Notes: generated by a model from the letters alone, not told the origin. 64,000 bases of DNA from JAEWWD01 sp964440115 (GCA_964440115.1 CAYTPV010000005.1:124001-188000); one strand, 5' to 3'; positions 33,208-42,938 are shown, counted from the stretch's first letter. Translations and numbers: made by a program.

Positions 33208-35547
33208 TTAAGACGCGTTCGCTTGTATATGATACCAGCCGACGGTATCCAGCGTATTATTGCTGTAGCACAGCCAATGGCCGGCAATGCATATGGTATT
33301 GGTATCAAAAGTGTTGAGTTTGCTGTTTTGCGTTCCATCCGTTTTAATTTTATAAAGTGAGCTCGCATCGGAATTGTTGCGGTAATAAATCCAGCCGCCG
33401 GCGACATTCAGGCATGATGAGTCATCGACATTCAGTTTGGTGAATTCACTGCCGTCCAGCCTGATTTTGCATATCGCGCCGTTCTCCGAATTATTCCTGA
33501 AGTAAATCCCATCATCGAGTACGTTGAGCATGAAGCATTCTCCCGCGTCATAGATAATTGCTTTATCGGACCCGTCGGTATTGATTTTGCAAATGCAGTG
33601 CTCGCTGTAATCGGTATAGTAAACGGTATCGCCCAGAACGTTTATGTCGCTGGACCAATCCGTGTTGATGCGCTGCCGCTGCAATCCGTCTAAGCTTATG
33701 CGGTACAGATTAAAACCTTCGGATATATTGGCATAGTAGAGCCAGTCACCGGAAAGAACCAATTCCTCGCATTTGTCATCGCTGAGCAGCGTTTGGTCCG
33801 TGCCGTCCGTGTGCATTTTATAAATTTTGCCGTCGCCGATGAAATAAAGCCAATCGCCGGAATAATTCAGCTGAACAGGGCTGCAATCGCTTACTTTTTC
33901 CATTTCGTCCGGATTCTCCGGATTCTTTGTGCGGTAGAGCTTGCCTTCGTCCTCCTGATTGGTGAAATAGATAAATTCGTCCGTAGAAACAGCCGCGCCG
34001 AAATTGGCATAGTTGCCCGTTGTGTTGCCATTTCCAAGGGCATTGCCTCCGTTTGCCCCGGATATTTCAGGCGCGTCGCTAACTGCCGGCATTCCAGACG
34101 AAGCCGCCGCAATAGGCTTTGCAGTGGCTGTTGCCGCCAAAGCGCCTTTTTTTGATTCTGCCGGGTCATGGGCAAGCGCGGTAATCAGCACTGCAAGCAG
34201 CGATATGCCTGCAACGCTGGCCGCAGCGATCCCGACCAGTTTTAATGGAGATTTTGCAAGTCCGTTTTCCTTCTTGGTATCTGCTGCAGCTTCAGCAACG
34301 TTCGCTTGCGCATGCAACTGTTGCGGGGGTATGGCGGGTTGCTGTACCGGCCCGGCGCTGGTGAGTGTGGACCTGCCCGATACGACCGTTTGCTGCCCCA
34401 AAGGCATCTGCGGTGTTTGCACTGTTTGCGGCATATTAGTTGGCCGAAGTATGCCGGATTGCTGTGTTGCAGCAGCGATATTTTGAGAAGTCCCGCCCGT
34501 AACGGCAGCTTGCGACGGCTGTTGCGGCGAAACCGGCTGCATGATTGTCGCGGCGAAACCGGCTTCGTTCAGCTGGCCCTGTTCGATAACGGCAAGGAAT
34601 TCTTCCGCACTCTGGTACCTGTCTTCCGCTTTTACTTCAAGTCCTTTCAGTATGGCGTCCTCCAGATATGCGGGAAGCTTTACGCCGCGCGAGGAAGGGG
34701 CTACGAGCTCATCCTCTTCCATGCGCTCGAGCGCTTCGGGAGGCAAATACCCTGTAATCGCCGCATAAAAGCAGGCGGCAACCGAGTATACGTCCGTATA
34801 CGGACCCTGCTTGCCCCTGCGCATATACTGTTCCTTGGGTGCGTACCCCGCTTTGAGTATCACGTCGAGGCTCTTGCTTTTATCCCCCATACTGTAGCGG
34901 GCGGAGCCGAAATCCAAGAGCTTAATTTCGCCGTCCTTGGTGATATAGATATTGTCCGGCGTGACATCCCGGTGGATAAAGCCTTCCCTGTGCACGACAC
35001 TGAGCGCGCGCAGCACGGGAACGAGCACGCGCAGCGCATCGGTATAATCGATCTTCCCGCCCTGATTCCGGATGTAGGTCTTGAAACTTACTCCCTCAAT
35101 GTAGTCCATTACAAAGTAGGACGTATTGTTTTCATTGAAGTAGCTTTTTACGCCCGCAATATTCTTGTTGCCCAGAAATTTCGCGAGCACCCGCGCCTCA
35201 TCTAAGAACCGTTCCGCGCCGTATGTGAAGTTCTCCTGCTTTTCGCCTGAATACACCGAGATCAGCGTGGTTTCGGGCAGGCGCGTTGCCATGCCGTCAG
35301 GCATGTATTCTTTGATAGCGACTTTAATCTTGAGCTGGTAGTCGAACGCAAGGTAGGTGATGCCAAAGCCGCCCTGACCCAGCACCCGACCTACGATATA
35401 CTGGCCGTTGAGTATGCTCCCGGCACGAAGCGCCATGGGATATTTCGCTGCATGCTCCGCGTGGTCGTACCCGCAATAGGGGCAGGGGCCTTCCGGCGTT
35501 TGCTTTTCCATAAAGCAGTTGTAGCATGAATATTGTGATAGCGGCAT
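33208..35547 (-). CDS. Membrane Ser/Thr protein kinase with extracellular DUF5050-type propeller (kinase 2)
   Basis: A 779-aa kinase with the same plan as kinase 1: zinc ribbon (CYNCFMEK, CPYCGYDH), intact kinase motifs (GQGGFGITY, VAIKEYMP, HRDVTPDN, LLDFGSAR), Gln/Pro linker, a membrane helix near residue 430 (LKLVGIAAASVAGISLLAVL), then six or seven propeller repeats such as DWLYYANISEGFNLYRISLD. Its kinase-domain protein sequence is nearly the same as in kinases 1 and 3, but the DNA has many silent differences, so it is the older copy. The outer domain may sense a ligand. Confidence 0.9.
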   Translation of the reverse strand: MPLSQYSCYNCFMEKQTPEGPCPYCGYDHAEHAAKYPMALRAGSILNGQYIVGRVLGQGGFGITYLAFDYQLKIKVAIKEYMPDGMATRLPETTLISVYSGEKQENFTYGAERFLDEARVLAKFLGNKNIAGVKSYFNENNTSYFVMDYIEGVSFKTYIRNQGGKIDYTDALRVLVPVLRALSVVHREGFIHRDVTPDNIYITKDGEIKLLDFGSARYSMGDKSKSLDVILKAGYAPKEQYMRRGKQGPYTDVYSVAACFYAAITGYLPPEALERMEEDELVAPSSRGVKLPAYLEDAILKGLEVKAEDRYQSAEEFLAVIEQGQLNEAGFAATIMQPVSPQQPSQAAVTGGTSQNIAAATQQSGILRPTNMPQTVQTPQMPLGQQTVVSGRSTLTSAGPVQQPAIPPQQLHAQANVAEAAADTKKENGLAKSPLKLVGIAAASVAGISLLAVLITALAHDPAESKKGALAATATAKPIAAASSGMPAVSDAPEISGANGGNALGNGNTTGNYANFGAAVSTDEFIYFTNQEDEGKLYRTKNPENPDEMEKVSDCSPVQLNYSGDWLYFIGDGKIYKMHTDGTDQTLLSDDKCEELVLSGDWLYYANISEGFNLYRISLDGLQRQRINTDWSSDINVLGDTVYYTDYSEHCICKINTDGSDKAIIYDAGECFMLNVLDDGIYFRNNSENGAICKIRLDGSEFTKLNVDDSSCLNVAGGWIYYRNNSDASSLYKIKTDGTQNSKLNTFDTNTICIAGHWLCYSNNTLDTVGWYHIQANAS

Positions 35548-35576
35548 GCTATTACCTCTCCAATTGTATTGAACCG

Positions 35577-37724
35577 TTATCTGCGACTCTTTTCTTCCGT
35601 TTTGATCCTGTGAATGTTCTCTTTTTCCAGCTCACTGAAAATACGCTCGTACATTTCGTCGGTAAAATCATCTGCTTTTATGGTGGGCACATACCAATCC
35701 GTGCTTTGAAAATGCGATTGCAGCGATTGATCTTTGAATATCATACCGTAGCGTGCATACATTTCGTTTCGCGCAAGCTTTAATTCATAGCTGGTATAAG
35801 ATTTTAGCTCAGCGGGGTCCAATAGCCGCTTGTTGCTGTCATAGATGACGTACTGGTCGGCAAGGGGGTCGGACTGGGGCGCAGGTGTTTGCTCGTTCTG
35901 CGGGTCCCCGTTAATCCATTCGCCGTCAAAGAGCAATGTTCCATCTGTATCGTAAGCGCAGCCCTGCCCGTTCGGCATTCCGTTTTCCCATTCGCCCGTA
36001 TATTTCGTTCCATCCGAATAGGTCATGGTACCAACCCCGCTGTAGCATGCGTCGACGAAGGAACCCGTGTATTCACTTCCATCCGTGCAGGTGAACGTGC
36101 CATATCCGTTGGGAAGGCCGTTCTGGTATTCGCCGACGTATCTGTTCCCGCAGGCAAATGCGGTGGTACCCTGCCCTGTGAGTTTGCCGTTCGCGAATAT
36201 GCCTGTAAAGGTATCTCCTTTTTCCCATCGGCAAGTTTCGTTTGAACCGGCTTGGGCTACTATGAACGTTCCCCGGCCATTTGGCTCGCGGTTACTCCAT
36301 TCGCCGGAATACTGGCCCGTCATCTCACCAACGGCAGTCAGGTAAATGTATGGCTGGTCGGCGACGATCCGGGTCCCTTCGGGCAGCGAAGGGTTTGCGT
36401 TCACCGCAGAAGCCTGTTGCGGCAGGCTCGGCGATTCTTCGGATGCGGGTTTTTGCGCGCCGCGCAGCGCGCCCGAAAGGGCAACGATAAGCACAACAAA
36501 TGCGGCGGCTGACACACCTATTGCGATTTTGTACTTTTTAAAAAACTCCTTCGCACCCCCCGCATTGGCTAACGGTGCGCCCGATGGCATGCTATATGTA
36601 TTCGCTTGTGCCGATGGCCCGACAAGCTGCGGCGTACCGGAGGTTGCGGCAGCGATATTTTGAGAAGTCCCGCCCGTAACGGCAGCGTGCGGCGGCTGCG
36701 GCGAAACCTGCTGCATGGTTTGCGCGGCTATCACACCGGCTTCGTTCAGCTGGCCCTGCTCAATAACAGAGAGGAATTCTTCCGCGCTCTGGTACCTGTC
36801 TTCCGCCTTTACCTCCAACCCTTTGAGTATGGCGTCCTCCAGATACGCGGGCAGTTTGACGCCGCGCGAGGATGGGGCAACGAGCTCATCCTCTTCCATC
36901 CGCTCGAGCGCTTCGGGCGGCAAATATCCCGTAATCGCCGCATAAAAGCACGCGGCGACCGAGTATACGTCCGTGTACGGCCCCTGCTTGCCCCTGCGCA
37001 TATACTGTTCCTTGGGCGCGTACCCCGCTTTGAGTATCACGTCGAGGCTCTTGCTTTTGTCTCCCAAACTATAGCGGGCGGAGCCGAAATCCAAGAGCTT
37101 AATTTCGCCGTCCTTGGTGATATAGATATTGTCCGGCGTGACGTCCCGGTGGATAAAGCCTTCCCTGTGCACCACACTGAGCGCGCGAAGCACGGGCACG
37201 AGCACGCGCAGCGCGTCGGAATAATCGATATTCCCGCCCTGATTCTGGATATAGCTCTTGAAGCTGATCCCCTCGATATAATCCATTACAAAGTAGGACG
37301 TATTGTTTTCATTGAAGTAGCTTTTTACGCCCGCGATATTCTTGTTGCCCAGAAATTTCGCGAGCACCCGCGCCTCATCTAAGAAACGTTCCGCGCCGTA
37401 TCCGAAGTTCTCTTGCTTTTCGCCGGAATATACCGTAATCAGCGTGGTCTCGGGCAGCCGAGTTGCCATGCCGTCGGGCATGTATTCTTTGATAGCGACT
37501 TTAATCTTGAGCTGGTAATCGAACGCAAGATAGGTGATGCCAAAGCCGCCCTGACCCAGCACCCGGCCTACGATATACTGGCCGTTGAGTATGCTCCCGG
37601 CGCGAAGCGCCATGGGATATTTCGCTGCATGCTCCGCGTGGTCGTACCCGCAGTAAGGGCAGGGGCCTTCCGGAATCTGCTTTTCTTTAAAGCAGTTGTA
37701 GCAAATACCATTTGATGCGATCAT
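35577..37724 (-). CDS. Membrane Ser/Thr protein kinase with MORN repeats and YARHG domain (kinase 3)
   Basis: A 715-aa kinase with the zinc ribbon and kinase domain shared with kinases 1 and 2, a membrane helix near residue 412 (IAIGVSAAAFVVLIVALSGA), then a different outside part. About seven MORN repeats (pattern YTGEWENGMPNGQGCAY) are followed by a YARHG domain (LARNEMYARYGMIF). MORN repeats bind lipids or act as spacers. YARHG is an extracellular domain of unknown ligand, probably cell-wall related. The same kinase body has thus been given different sensor heads. Confidence 0.9.
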   Translation of the reverse strand: MIASNGICYNCFKEKQIPEGPCPYCGYDHAEHAAKYPMALRAGSILNGQYIVGRVLGQGGFGITYLAFDYQLKIKVAIKEYMPDGMATRLPETTLITVYSGEKQENFGYGAERFLDEARVLAKFLGNKNIAGVKSYFNENNTSYFVMDYIEGISFKSYIQNQGGNIDYSDALRVLVPVLRALSVVHREGFIHRDVTPDNIYITKDGEIKLLDFGSARYSLGDKSKSLDVILKAGYAPKEQYMRRGKQGPYTDVYSVAACFYAAITGYLPPEALERMEEDELVAPSSRGVKLPAYLEDAILKGLEVKAEDRYQSAEEFLSVIEQGQLNEAGVIAAQTMQQVSPQPPHAAVTGGTSQNIAAATSGTPQLVGPSAQANTYSMPSGAPLANAGGAKEFFKKYKIAIGVSAAAFVVLIVALSGALRGAQKPASEESPSLPQQASAVNANPSLPEGTRIVADQPYIYLTAVGEMTGQYSGEWSNREPNGRGTFIVAQAGSNETCRWEKGDTFTGIFANGKLTGQGTTAFACGNRYVGEYQNGLPNGYGTFTCTDGSEYTGSFVDACYSGVGTMTYSDGTKYTGEWENGMPNGQGCAYDTDGTLLFDGEWINGDPQNEQTPAPQSDPLADQYVIYDSNKRLLDPAELKSYTSYELKLARNEMYARYGMIFKDQSLQSHFQSTDWYVPTIKADDFTDEMYERIFSELEKENIHRIKTEEKSRR

Positions 37725-37788
37725 ACCAACATCTCCCTAACGAATATTTGCACAGAAAGACACAAAATGTATGTATGTAAATCTACAC

Positions 37789-38592
37789 TTAACTGCCAAT
37801 GTTGTCAATTTTCGCTATGATTTGTTTTGCTTCGTCGGGCGCATATCCGGCATCCGTCAAAAGCGGTGCGTACTGATCGCGCATATCGAGCATGAGGGTA
37901 TATCGCTGCCCGACAAACGCCGCGTACGCATCAATGTTTTCTTCGGCGTCATCCATCAGCTTATCGGCTTTCGCCATGAGCGCGGCACTGTTCGTATCCC
38001 AGGGAGGTCTTTGGGCGTAAAGCGTGGACAGTCCGGGTAAAAAGCCGTCTTTAAAATTGTCAATCCGCTCCCCACTGAACGTACAGAACAGCTCGTTGAT
38101 ACACAAACAGTCTACCGAACGAAACAGCGTGTTGTTCTGCCGGAGGAGCGAAGCGACATTTTGCAGAACCTCGTTCTGCTGCGGCGCAATGTCTAAATAA
38201 TACAACAGTGCGGCTAAATTCTGGATGCACTCGTTTCGCTCATATTCCGCGTTGTCAAACGGAACGCTGTAATCCGCAATATTGAGACCGGCTTTTACAA
38301 GCGCGCCTTTCTCTTCATTTGTCAGATCAGACTTGGCCGCAGCAAGCACCGCAAGCTGTGCGGTAGACTTGGTACAGGCCATTTTCGCCGTAGATAGCGT
38401 ATCGTCGTCTGGTTTTTTCAAATACGTTTCCACGCTTGACAGCGCGCTTTCAAATAGCGCATACCGCTGATCCATTATGACCAGCGCCGGCTTCATGTTA
38501 TCAAGCGCACGCTCCAGCACGGCGTCCGTGCTTCCTGCACAACCGGAGGCCATAAGCAGCAAAGCACAGATTGTGATGAGAAATCGTCTCAT
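37789..38592 (-). CDS. Lipoprotein of the kinase operon, 267 aa
   Basis: The signal peptide ends with the lipobox LLMASGCAGS, so the protein should be lipid-anchored outside the membrane. The rest is helical, of no known family, and has several Cys (CTKST, NECIQN, DCLCINELFC). It overlaps the end of the kinase 4 gene by four bases (ATGA), which implies coupled translation and perhaps a partnership with that kinase's outer part. Confidence 0.7.
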   Translation of the reverse strand: MRRFLITICALLLMASGCAGSTDAVLERALDNMKPALVIMDQRYALFESALSSVETYLKKPDDDTLSTAKMACTKSTAQLAVLAAAKSDLTNEEKGALVKAGLNIADYSVPFDNAEYERNECIQNLAALLYYLDIAPQQNEVLQNVASLLRQNNTLFRSVDCLCINELFCTFSGERIDNFKDGFLPGLSTLYAQRPPWDTNSAALMAKADKLMDDAEENIDAYAAFVGQRYTLMLDMRDQYAPLLTDAGYAPDEAKQIIAKIDNIGS

Positions 38593-40304
38593 ACCGTAAC
38601 CTCAATGCCGTAAGCGGATAGCTTCACGTGAATATCCTTCATTGCGTTTTGGGCTGTCAGGAGCGCGCTCTCAAGTTCCGTCTTGCTGCTCCCGAAAGGC
38701 TCCGATAAAAAACGCTCTCCGAACACGGGCATATACGGTAGTGCGTTGAGCAATTCTTTGCGCCCATCTTCGCTCAAGGGTTGAATAACGGCCTGCATTT
38801 TGATATAACACGCGTTGGAATAGGCTTCGATATACTGCGTATACAGCGAAAGTATTTCTTGTTTGTCCCCCGCAGGGTATTTCCCGTCCCCTAAAACGGA
38901 TTGCAGACTCTGAAGCATTGCGTCGGACCATTCCCTGTAATCATTGGGGGCGTTGAGCAAATCAAGCAAATATTTTTGCGGCATGGGCGACCCGCTTGCC
39001 CCAAGCGCCGCCAGCGCGTCTTCATCATACGCGGTGCTCAGCGTCAGAGCCTTGTTTTTTGGCGCATTCTGTTCCGCCATGCTGGTAAATTGCGCATAGC
39101 CGTCCGCATACGCATTGACCGTATCCAAATCGTTTCGGATTTGTGCCCCAAGCTTGTCGAGGCTTGCACCAAGCGCTGTCATAATCGTATCCGCCGCATA
39201 CTTTTCTTGCAATGTAACCGGATACACTCCCGCGTTTTGGCTGATGCGGATTGCCGCAAATGATACTGTGACGGCGCAAAGCAGCGTTACAAGCATCGTC
39301 ATTGCGGTATGCCGTTTTACAAAACGCACTGTTCTTTGAAATACATCCTCGCCGGATACCAGCGTCTCCAATTCCTGAAGTTCTGCGCGCAGCTCGCCTA
39401 CGCTCTGAAAACGGCGTTTTGGCGGCAGCTTGAGGCCCTTGGCAATAATTTCGGATGCTCTTTTTCGAACCGGGGGTGTTTCATTTTTCAAAAAAGCCGG
39501 TTCCAGTATGGCTCCGCCCATATATAAGACGGAATAGTCTAGAGGCTTACCCTGCAAAAGCTCAAGCAAAACGGCGCATACCGAAAACAGGTCGGAGGCG
39601 CAGGAAACCGATCGCTGATCCCTGAGCCTTACCTCAGGCGCGGAGTACTGCTCTTTCACGCTGAAATACGCATTATCAGCAGGAGCATCCATTTCCCATA
39701 CGCTGTTGTAATCGACCAGCAGTACTCTTCGGTATTGCTCCGATTTTCCGCTGCCAAGCGGGAGCAGAAGAATATTGTCGGGGCTGATATCAAGATGCAG
39801 CAGCTTGTTTGCGTGAAATACTTCCAGCGCGTCCAGCAGGCTCAAAATCCAGCGCAGCGCCACACGCAGGGGAATATCACCATCCCGCTGTTTGAGTACG
39901 CTTTGCAGCGATTCGCCCTGCAGGTCTCCCATAATCGTGTAAATACTGCCATGCTCTAAAAACGAGTCCATATTGGCGCCGATCATGTCGGAGTACAGAT
40001 TCTGCAAATCAATGTGCGCGTCGTTCCCCCGGATAAAACTTTTTTTCCTAAGCGCAAAGTAGCTTTCCGCTTCGGGCGGGCAAACGATATCACCCGCAGA
40101 ATTGCGTGTAATCAATCCCTTCGGATGGTAGGGGAAGAATTCCTTCATTAATACGCTGTGGCTTTTATGGCTTCGGAAACTGTCGGCGTAACTGGCGGAA
40201 TACACAAAGGATACCGCTCCAAAACCGATGAGTTTATCTATGGAATAGACCCTGCCGCCAAGCTCTATTGCCGATCCCTCGGCAAGAGGCACCCTAGTAT
40301 CCAA
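38589..40304 (-). CDS. Divergent membrane Ser/Thr kinase with altered DFG motif (kinase 4)
   Basis: A 571-aa Hanks-type kinase that differs from the other three: no zinc ribbon and a diverged domain. Gly loop LIGFGAVSFVY, Lys in VLMKEFFPYH, catalytic loop LLHLDISPDNILLL (HLD in place of HRD), and VLLVDYNSVWEMD where DFG is normally found, so the metal-binding Asp is followed by Tyr-Asn. A membrane helix lies near residue 340 (TAMTMLVTLLCAVTVSFAAI) with a helical outside part. The start is TTG at 40,304 after GGTGGG. It may be weakly active or a scaffold. Second gene of the operon. Confidence 0.8.
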   Translation of the reverse strand: MDTRVPLAEGSAIELGGRVYSIDKLIGFGAVSFVYSASYADSFRSHKSHSVLMKEFFPYHPKGLITRNSAGDIVCPPEAESYFALRKKSFIRGNDAHIDLQNLYSDMIGANMDSFLEHGSIYTIMGDLQGESLQSVLKQRDGDIPLRVALRWILSLLDALEVFHANKLLHLDISPDNILLLPLGSGKSEQYRRVLLVDYNSVWEMDAPADNAYFSVKEQYSAPEVRLRDQRSVSCASDLFSVCAVLLELLQGKPLDYSVLYMGGAILEPAFLKNETPPVRKRASEIIAKGLKLPPKRRFQSVGELRAELQELETLVSGEDVFQRTVRFVKRHTAMTMLVTLLCAVTVSFAAIRISQNAGVYPVTLQEKYAADTIMTALGASLDKLGAQIRNDLDTVNAYADGYAQFTSMAEQNAPKNKALTLSTAYDEDALAALGASGSPMPQKYLLDLLNAPNDYREWSDAMLQSLQSVLGDGKYPAGDKQEILSLYTQYIEAYSNACYIKMQAVIQPLSEDGRKELLNALPYMPVFGERFLSEPFGSSKTELESALLTAQNAMKDIHVKLSAYGIEVTV

Positions 40305-40367
40305 ACAAACCCACCTGCCCCGCGTACCGTATTGAAGAAATCATAGCATTCTGTTAACAGAAAAAAA

Positions 40368-41489
40368 TCAAGTCGTTTCCGGAAACACTCTGCTCAGCAA
40401 GCCCTGCAGACGTTCGCTCATCAGTTCATCCTCGCCGACCTTCAAACAATACAAAATCAGCCAGTCAAACATGTTGCGCGGATCAAGCAACGAAAAACCG
40501 CAGTCAGAAAGCATGGCGTTCAGCTTCCAGAAGTGAGCTTCAAACTGCTCGGTATCGTATAAATCATCATCCGAGCAGCATTCGGGCGCATGCGTTTGGC
40601 CGCCCGTCACAAGATACAGCAACAGCAGTATTTTGCGGGTGACATCCTCCGTTCGGTTCCGCATCCGGATGATACTTGCGGTATTAGGCCAGTATTTTTT
40701 AATTGTCTTTTGCAACACGGCATGTTTCGCCGTTGTTTTTTCCAGCGGAATGCTCATACGCAAATAATTGTGTACGACTTCTTCCACGGAATATTTTCGT
40801 TCTTTCTCGAAACAGTCAGAAACCTGCGGGCAAATCAGCGTATTCATAAACGGCAAAAAACACTTGTAGTACGCTGTGTTATGCAGATTGCCCAACACGG
40901 CACAATTCTCCTCATAAAACGTGAGGAAGGCATCCCTGTCATAAACCTGCGAAAATACATCCTCAACCGCCTTGGTGAATACCGGTTCGCCATCCGGTTC
41001 GGCGTTGAGACTCACCGGTTTCATACTTTGAATAAGCGATAAAGTCCCGGCATAATCCATTCTGGTTCTCAGGCCAAAGAGTATCGCAAGATCCTGCGGG
41101 TTGCGAAAATGGAACCCTTCTTCCGTAGCAAACAGCATAAAGGCCTTGGAAGCTTGTTCGGACAGGCCCAAGGCAAAACATATTTTGATGCAATTATCCC
41201 GGTCGGGAAGTGTCTTTCCGGAAAACCAGTTTCTTGTATTCCGGGAAATGCTCTCGCTGTTTGCGGAGGCGCCCAGAGAGGTTTCGATATCGCATAAGCT
41301 TTCGTTCAGATACCGCCGTAAATCGCGTTCATCCTGCAAATTGGTGAAAGCCGAAACTGTTTCAGCAAATGTGCGAATCCGAAGTTCCTCGTTCAGATAG
41401 CGGAGCGCATCTTCAAATGTTATAACCTGAAATAATAGGCTATTCAATTCATTTTGTGACAGCATTGAGAGCTTTGATTCAAATGCCAT
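40368..41489 (-). CDS. HTH-containing protein heading the kinase operon
   Basis: A 373-aa cytosolic protein. Residues about 80-125 (SISRNTRNWFSGKTLPDRDN then IKICFALGLSEQASKAFML) look like an XRE/Cro-type helix-turn-helix. The rest is helical and unassigned. The start at 41,489 follows GGAGGTAATTG. It is first in the operon, 74 bp downstream of a good promoter, so it is a candidate regulator of the operon or phospho-controlled transcription factor. I cannot name the family with certainty. Confidence 0.6.
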   Translation of the reverse strand: MAFESKLSMLSQNELNSLLFQVITFEDALRYLNEELRIRTFAETVSAFTNLQDERDLRRYLNESLCDIETSLGASANSESISRNTRNWFSGKTLPDRDNCIKICFALGLSEQASKAFMLFATEEGFHFRNPQDLAILFGLRTRMDYAGTLSLIQSMKPVSLNAEPDGEPVFTKAVEDVFSQVYDRDAFLTFYEENCAVLGNLHNTAYYKCFLPFMNTLICPQVSDCFEKERKYSVEEVVHNYLRMSIPLEKTTAKHAVLQKTIKKYWPNTASIIRMRNRTEDVTRKILLLLYLVTGGQTHAPECCSDDDLYDTEQFEAHFWKLNAMLSDCGFSLLDPRNMFDWLILYCLKVGEDELMSERLQGLLSRVFPETT

Positions 41490-41562
41490 CAATTACCTCC
41501 GTTATTTTGCCGGCAGAACGCAGCATCAATATGGTTGAAACACCAATATCTACTATATATAA

Positions 41563-41591
41563 ATTATATAATGGATACGACAAGGTATCAA
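41563..41591 (-). promoter_or_regulatory. Promoter of the kinase/phosphatase/FHA operon
   Basis: On the reverse strand, TTGATA (41,591-41,586) and TATAAT (41,568-41,563) are 17 bases apart. This is the only clear promoter I find for the 12 same-strand genes from 41,489 to 24,752. No gap between them exceeds about 80 bp. Confidence 0.8.
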
Positions 41592-41844
41592 AGAATAATT
41601 CCATTTCGGGGTATAGGCAACAGTGTTGCAGATGCGTATTGATCCTCGGACACGTTATACCCATGCAAGATACCGAACGGATGGAAAGCGTATTAAACCT
41701 TGGCAGGATACGCGGGGCATCTATATGCTGGTCATGCAGCCAAGAAAAGCCCATATTAGCTATTTTCCGCGGCTGATATTTCTGTCTATTTTATAATGAA
41801 TCTGCTATGATGTGAGCAGAGTAGACTGAACGGGAGGCAATACT

Positions 41845-42075
41845 ATGATAAAGCAACAAAAGATTACTTCACGGCCTTTATTTATTGTGCTCTTCCGTCT
41901 TTTTTGCATCATTCTTTTAGTAGTCGTTATTGTATTGGCAGCACAAAGTAAAACGATAGCTGGTTTGGCCCCAGGCGTTTGGGTTCTCATTGCATTGGCA
42001 AGCTTTATGTTAGTCATATTCAATACGCTGCTTGCAATTAAAGAACATCTTAATAATAAGGATAAGCAGAAATAG
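41845..42075 (+). CDS. Small membrane protein, 76 aa
   Basis: Two hydrophobic segments (FIVLFRLFCIILLVVVIVLA and VWVLIALASFMLVIF) with a basic N-terminus and a charged tail. GGGAGGC lies before the ATG. No family recognised. It is divergent from the kinase operon and could be a small envelope or stress protein. Confidence 0.6.
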   Translation: MIKQQKITSRPLFIVLFRLFCIILLVVVIVLAAQSKTIAGLAPGVWVLIALASFMLVIFNTLLAIKEHLNNKDKQK

Positions 42076-42196
42076 CCTGCCATCCTATAGTTTGAGCGCC
42101 TATTGAGGTTCCATAAAAAGCTTTTCCGCGCGGTATCCTGATTTGTAATGATGTGATAAAATTTAATTGCATGGATTATTTTAGGAGGAACGGCCA

Positions 42197-42862
42197 ATGA
42201 GGCGGCTCATATTCATCGTGATATCGATTGCCCTTATATCGCTGAGTGTCTCTTGCGGTAAGCCGACGATCGATCCTTCCGGCGATGGAGCCAAACCGGC
42301 CCCCTCCGCCACGCCCACGTCAGACATCCATGTCGGAGGGGTGGAACCATCCACTCCACCCAAAGCGACCACTGCGCCGCAGGTATTCAGTCCTGAGCAA
42401 TTGCTTTCAGCCGCAGAACTCGAAAGTTTTGTAGGCCAACCGGTTAAGGCTTCGTTTGATTCTGTGGAAGTATCGGATACCGGCTGTTCGTCCGGCTACT
42501 ATGAGTATGATATCCCGCTTGAAGGGATCGATGTGTCGGATACATTCAGTACCTCTTTCTATCTGATACAAAACAGTATGATCTCGCCTTCCGAGCTCGC
42601 AAATGGGCATGACGCAAAATGGGCTTTTGAGGATTTCAGGAAAAGTTGTTCCGATAAAGCCGTCGATTTACCAGGTCTTGGCGGTGCCGCCTTTTATATG
42701 AACAACAACTCCGATGTTCATGTACTTTTTCAGGAGTATTATATCGACGTCGGTTTTCGAATCGACTCAACCGATTTTGATAAGAATCTCGCGCTCAATA
42801 AATCGATTGCTGCCTACATTCTCAATAAGATATCATTGGACGATGTATCTCTGACTCCATAA
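42197..42862 (+). CDS. Hypothetical lipoprotein, 221 aa
   Basis: Signal peptide and lipobox (IALISLSVSCGKP), then a Pro/Thr-rich linker of about 45 residues and a globular domain starting near SPEQLLSAAELESFVG. AGGAGG precedes the start. It should be surface anchored. No family recognised. Followed by a good terminator, so it is probably monocistronic. Confidence 0.7.
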   Translation: MRRLIFIVISIALISLSVSCGKPTIDPSGDGAKPAPSATPTSDIHVGGVEPSTPPKATTAPQVFSPEQLLSAAELESFVGQPVKASFDSVEVSDTGCSSGYYEYDIPLEGIDVSDTFSTSFYLIQNSMISPSELANGHDAKWAFEDFRKSCSDKAVDLPGLGGAAFYMNNNSDVHVLFQEYYIDVGFRIDSTDFDKNLALNKSIAAYILNKISLDDVSLTP

Positions 42863-42905
42863 TTCATACATCAATTTATCACAATGACTTGGCTGTTATC
42901 CGAAT

Positions 42906-42938
42906 GGGCATTCCAAAAGGAATGCCCGAAGTTTTTTT
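42906..42938 (+). terminator. Intrinsic terminator after the lipoprotein gene
   Basis: GGGCATTCC pairs with GGAATGCCC around AAAA, followed by GAAG and seven T. Confidence 0.9.

Noticed and set aside
26132..37382. Long forward-strand open frames of 250-300 codons opposite the kinase genes (26,132; 34,306; 36,606)
   Set aside because: They mirror the GC-rich third codon positions of the kinase genes. Their peptides are antisense copies of one another, as expected from the repeated kinase domain.
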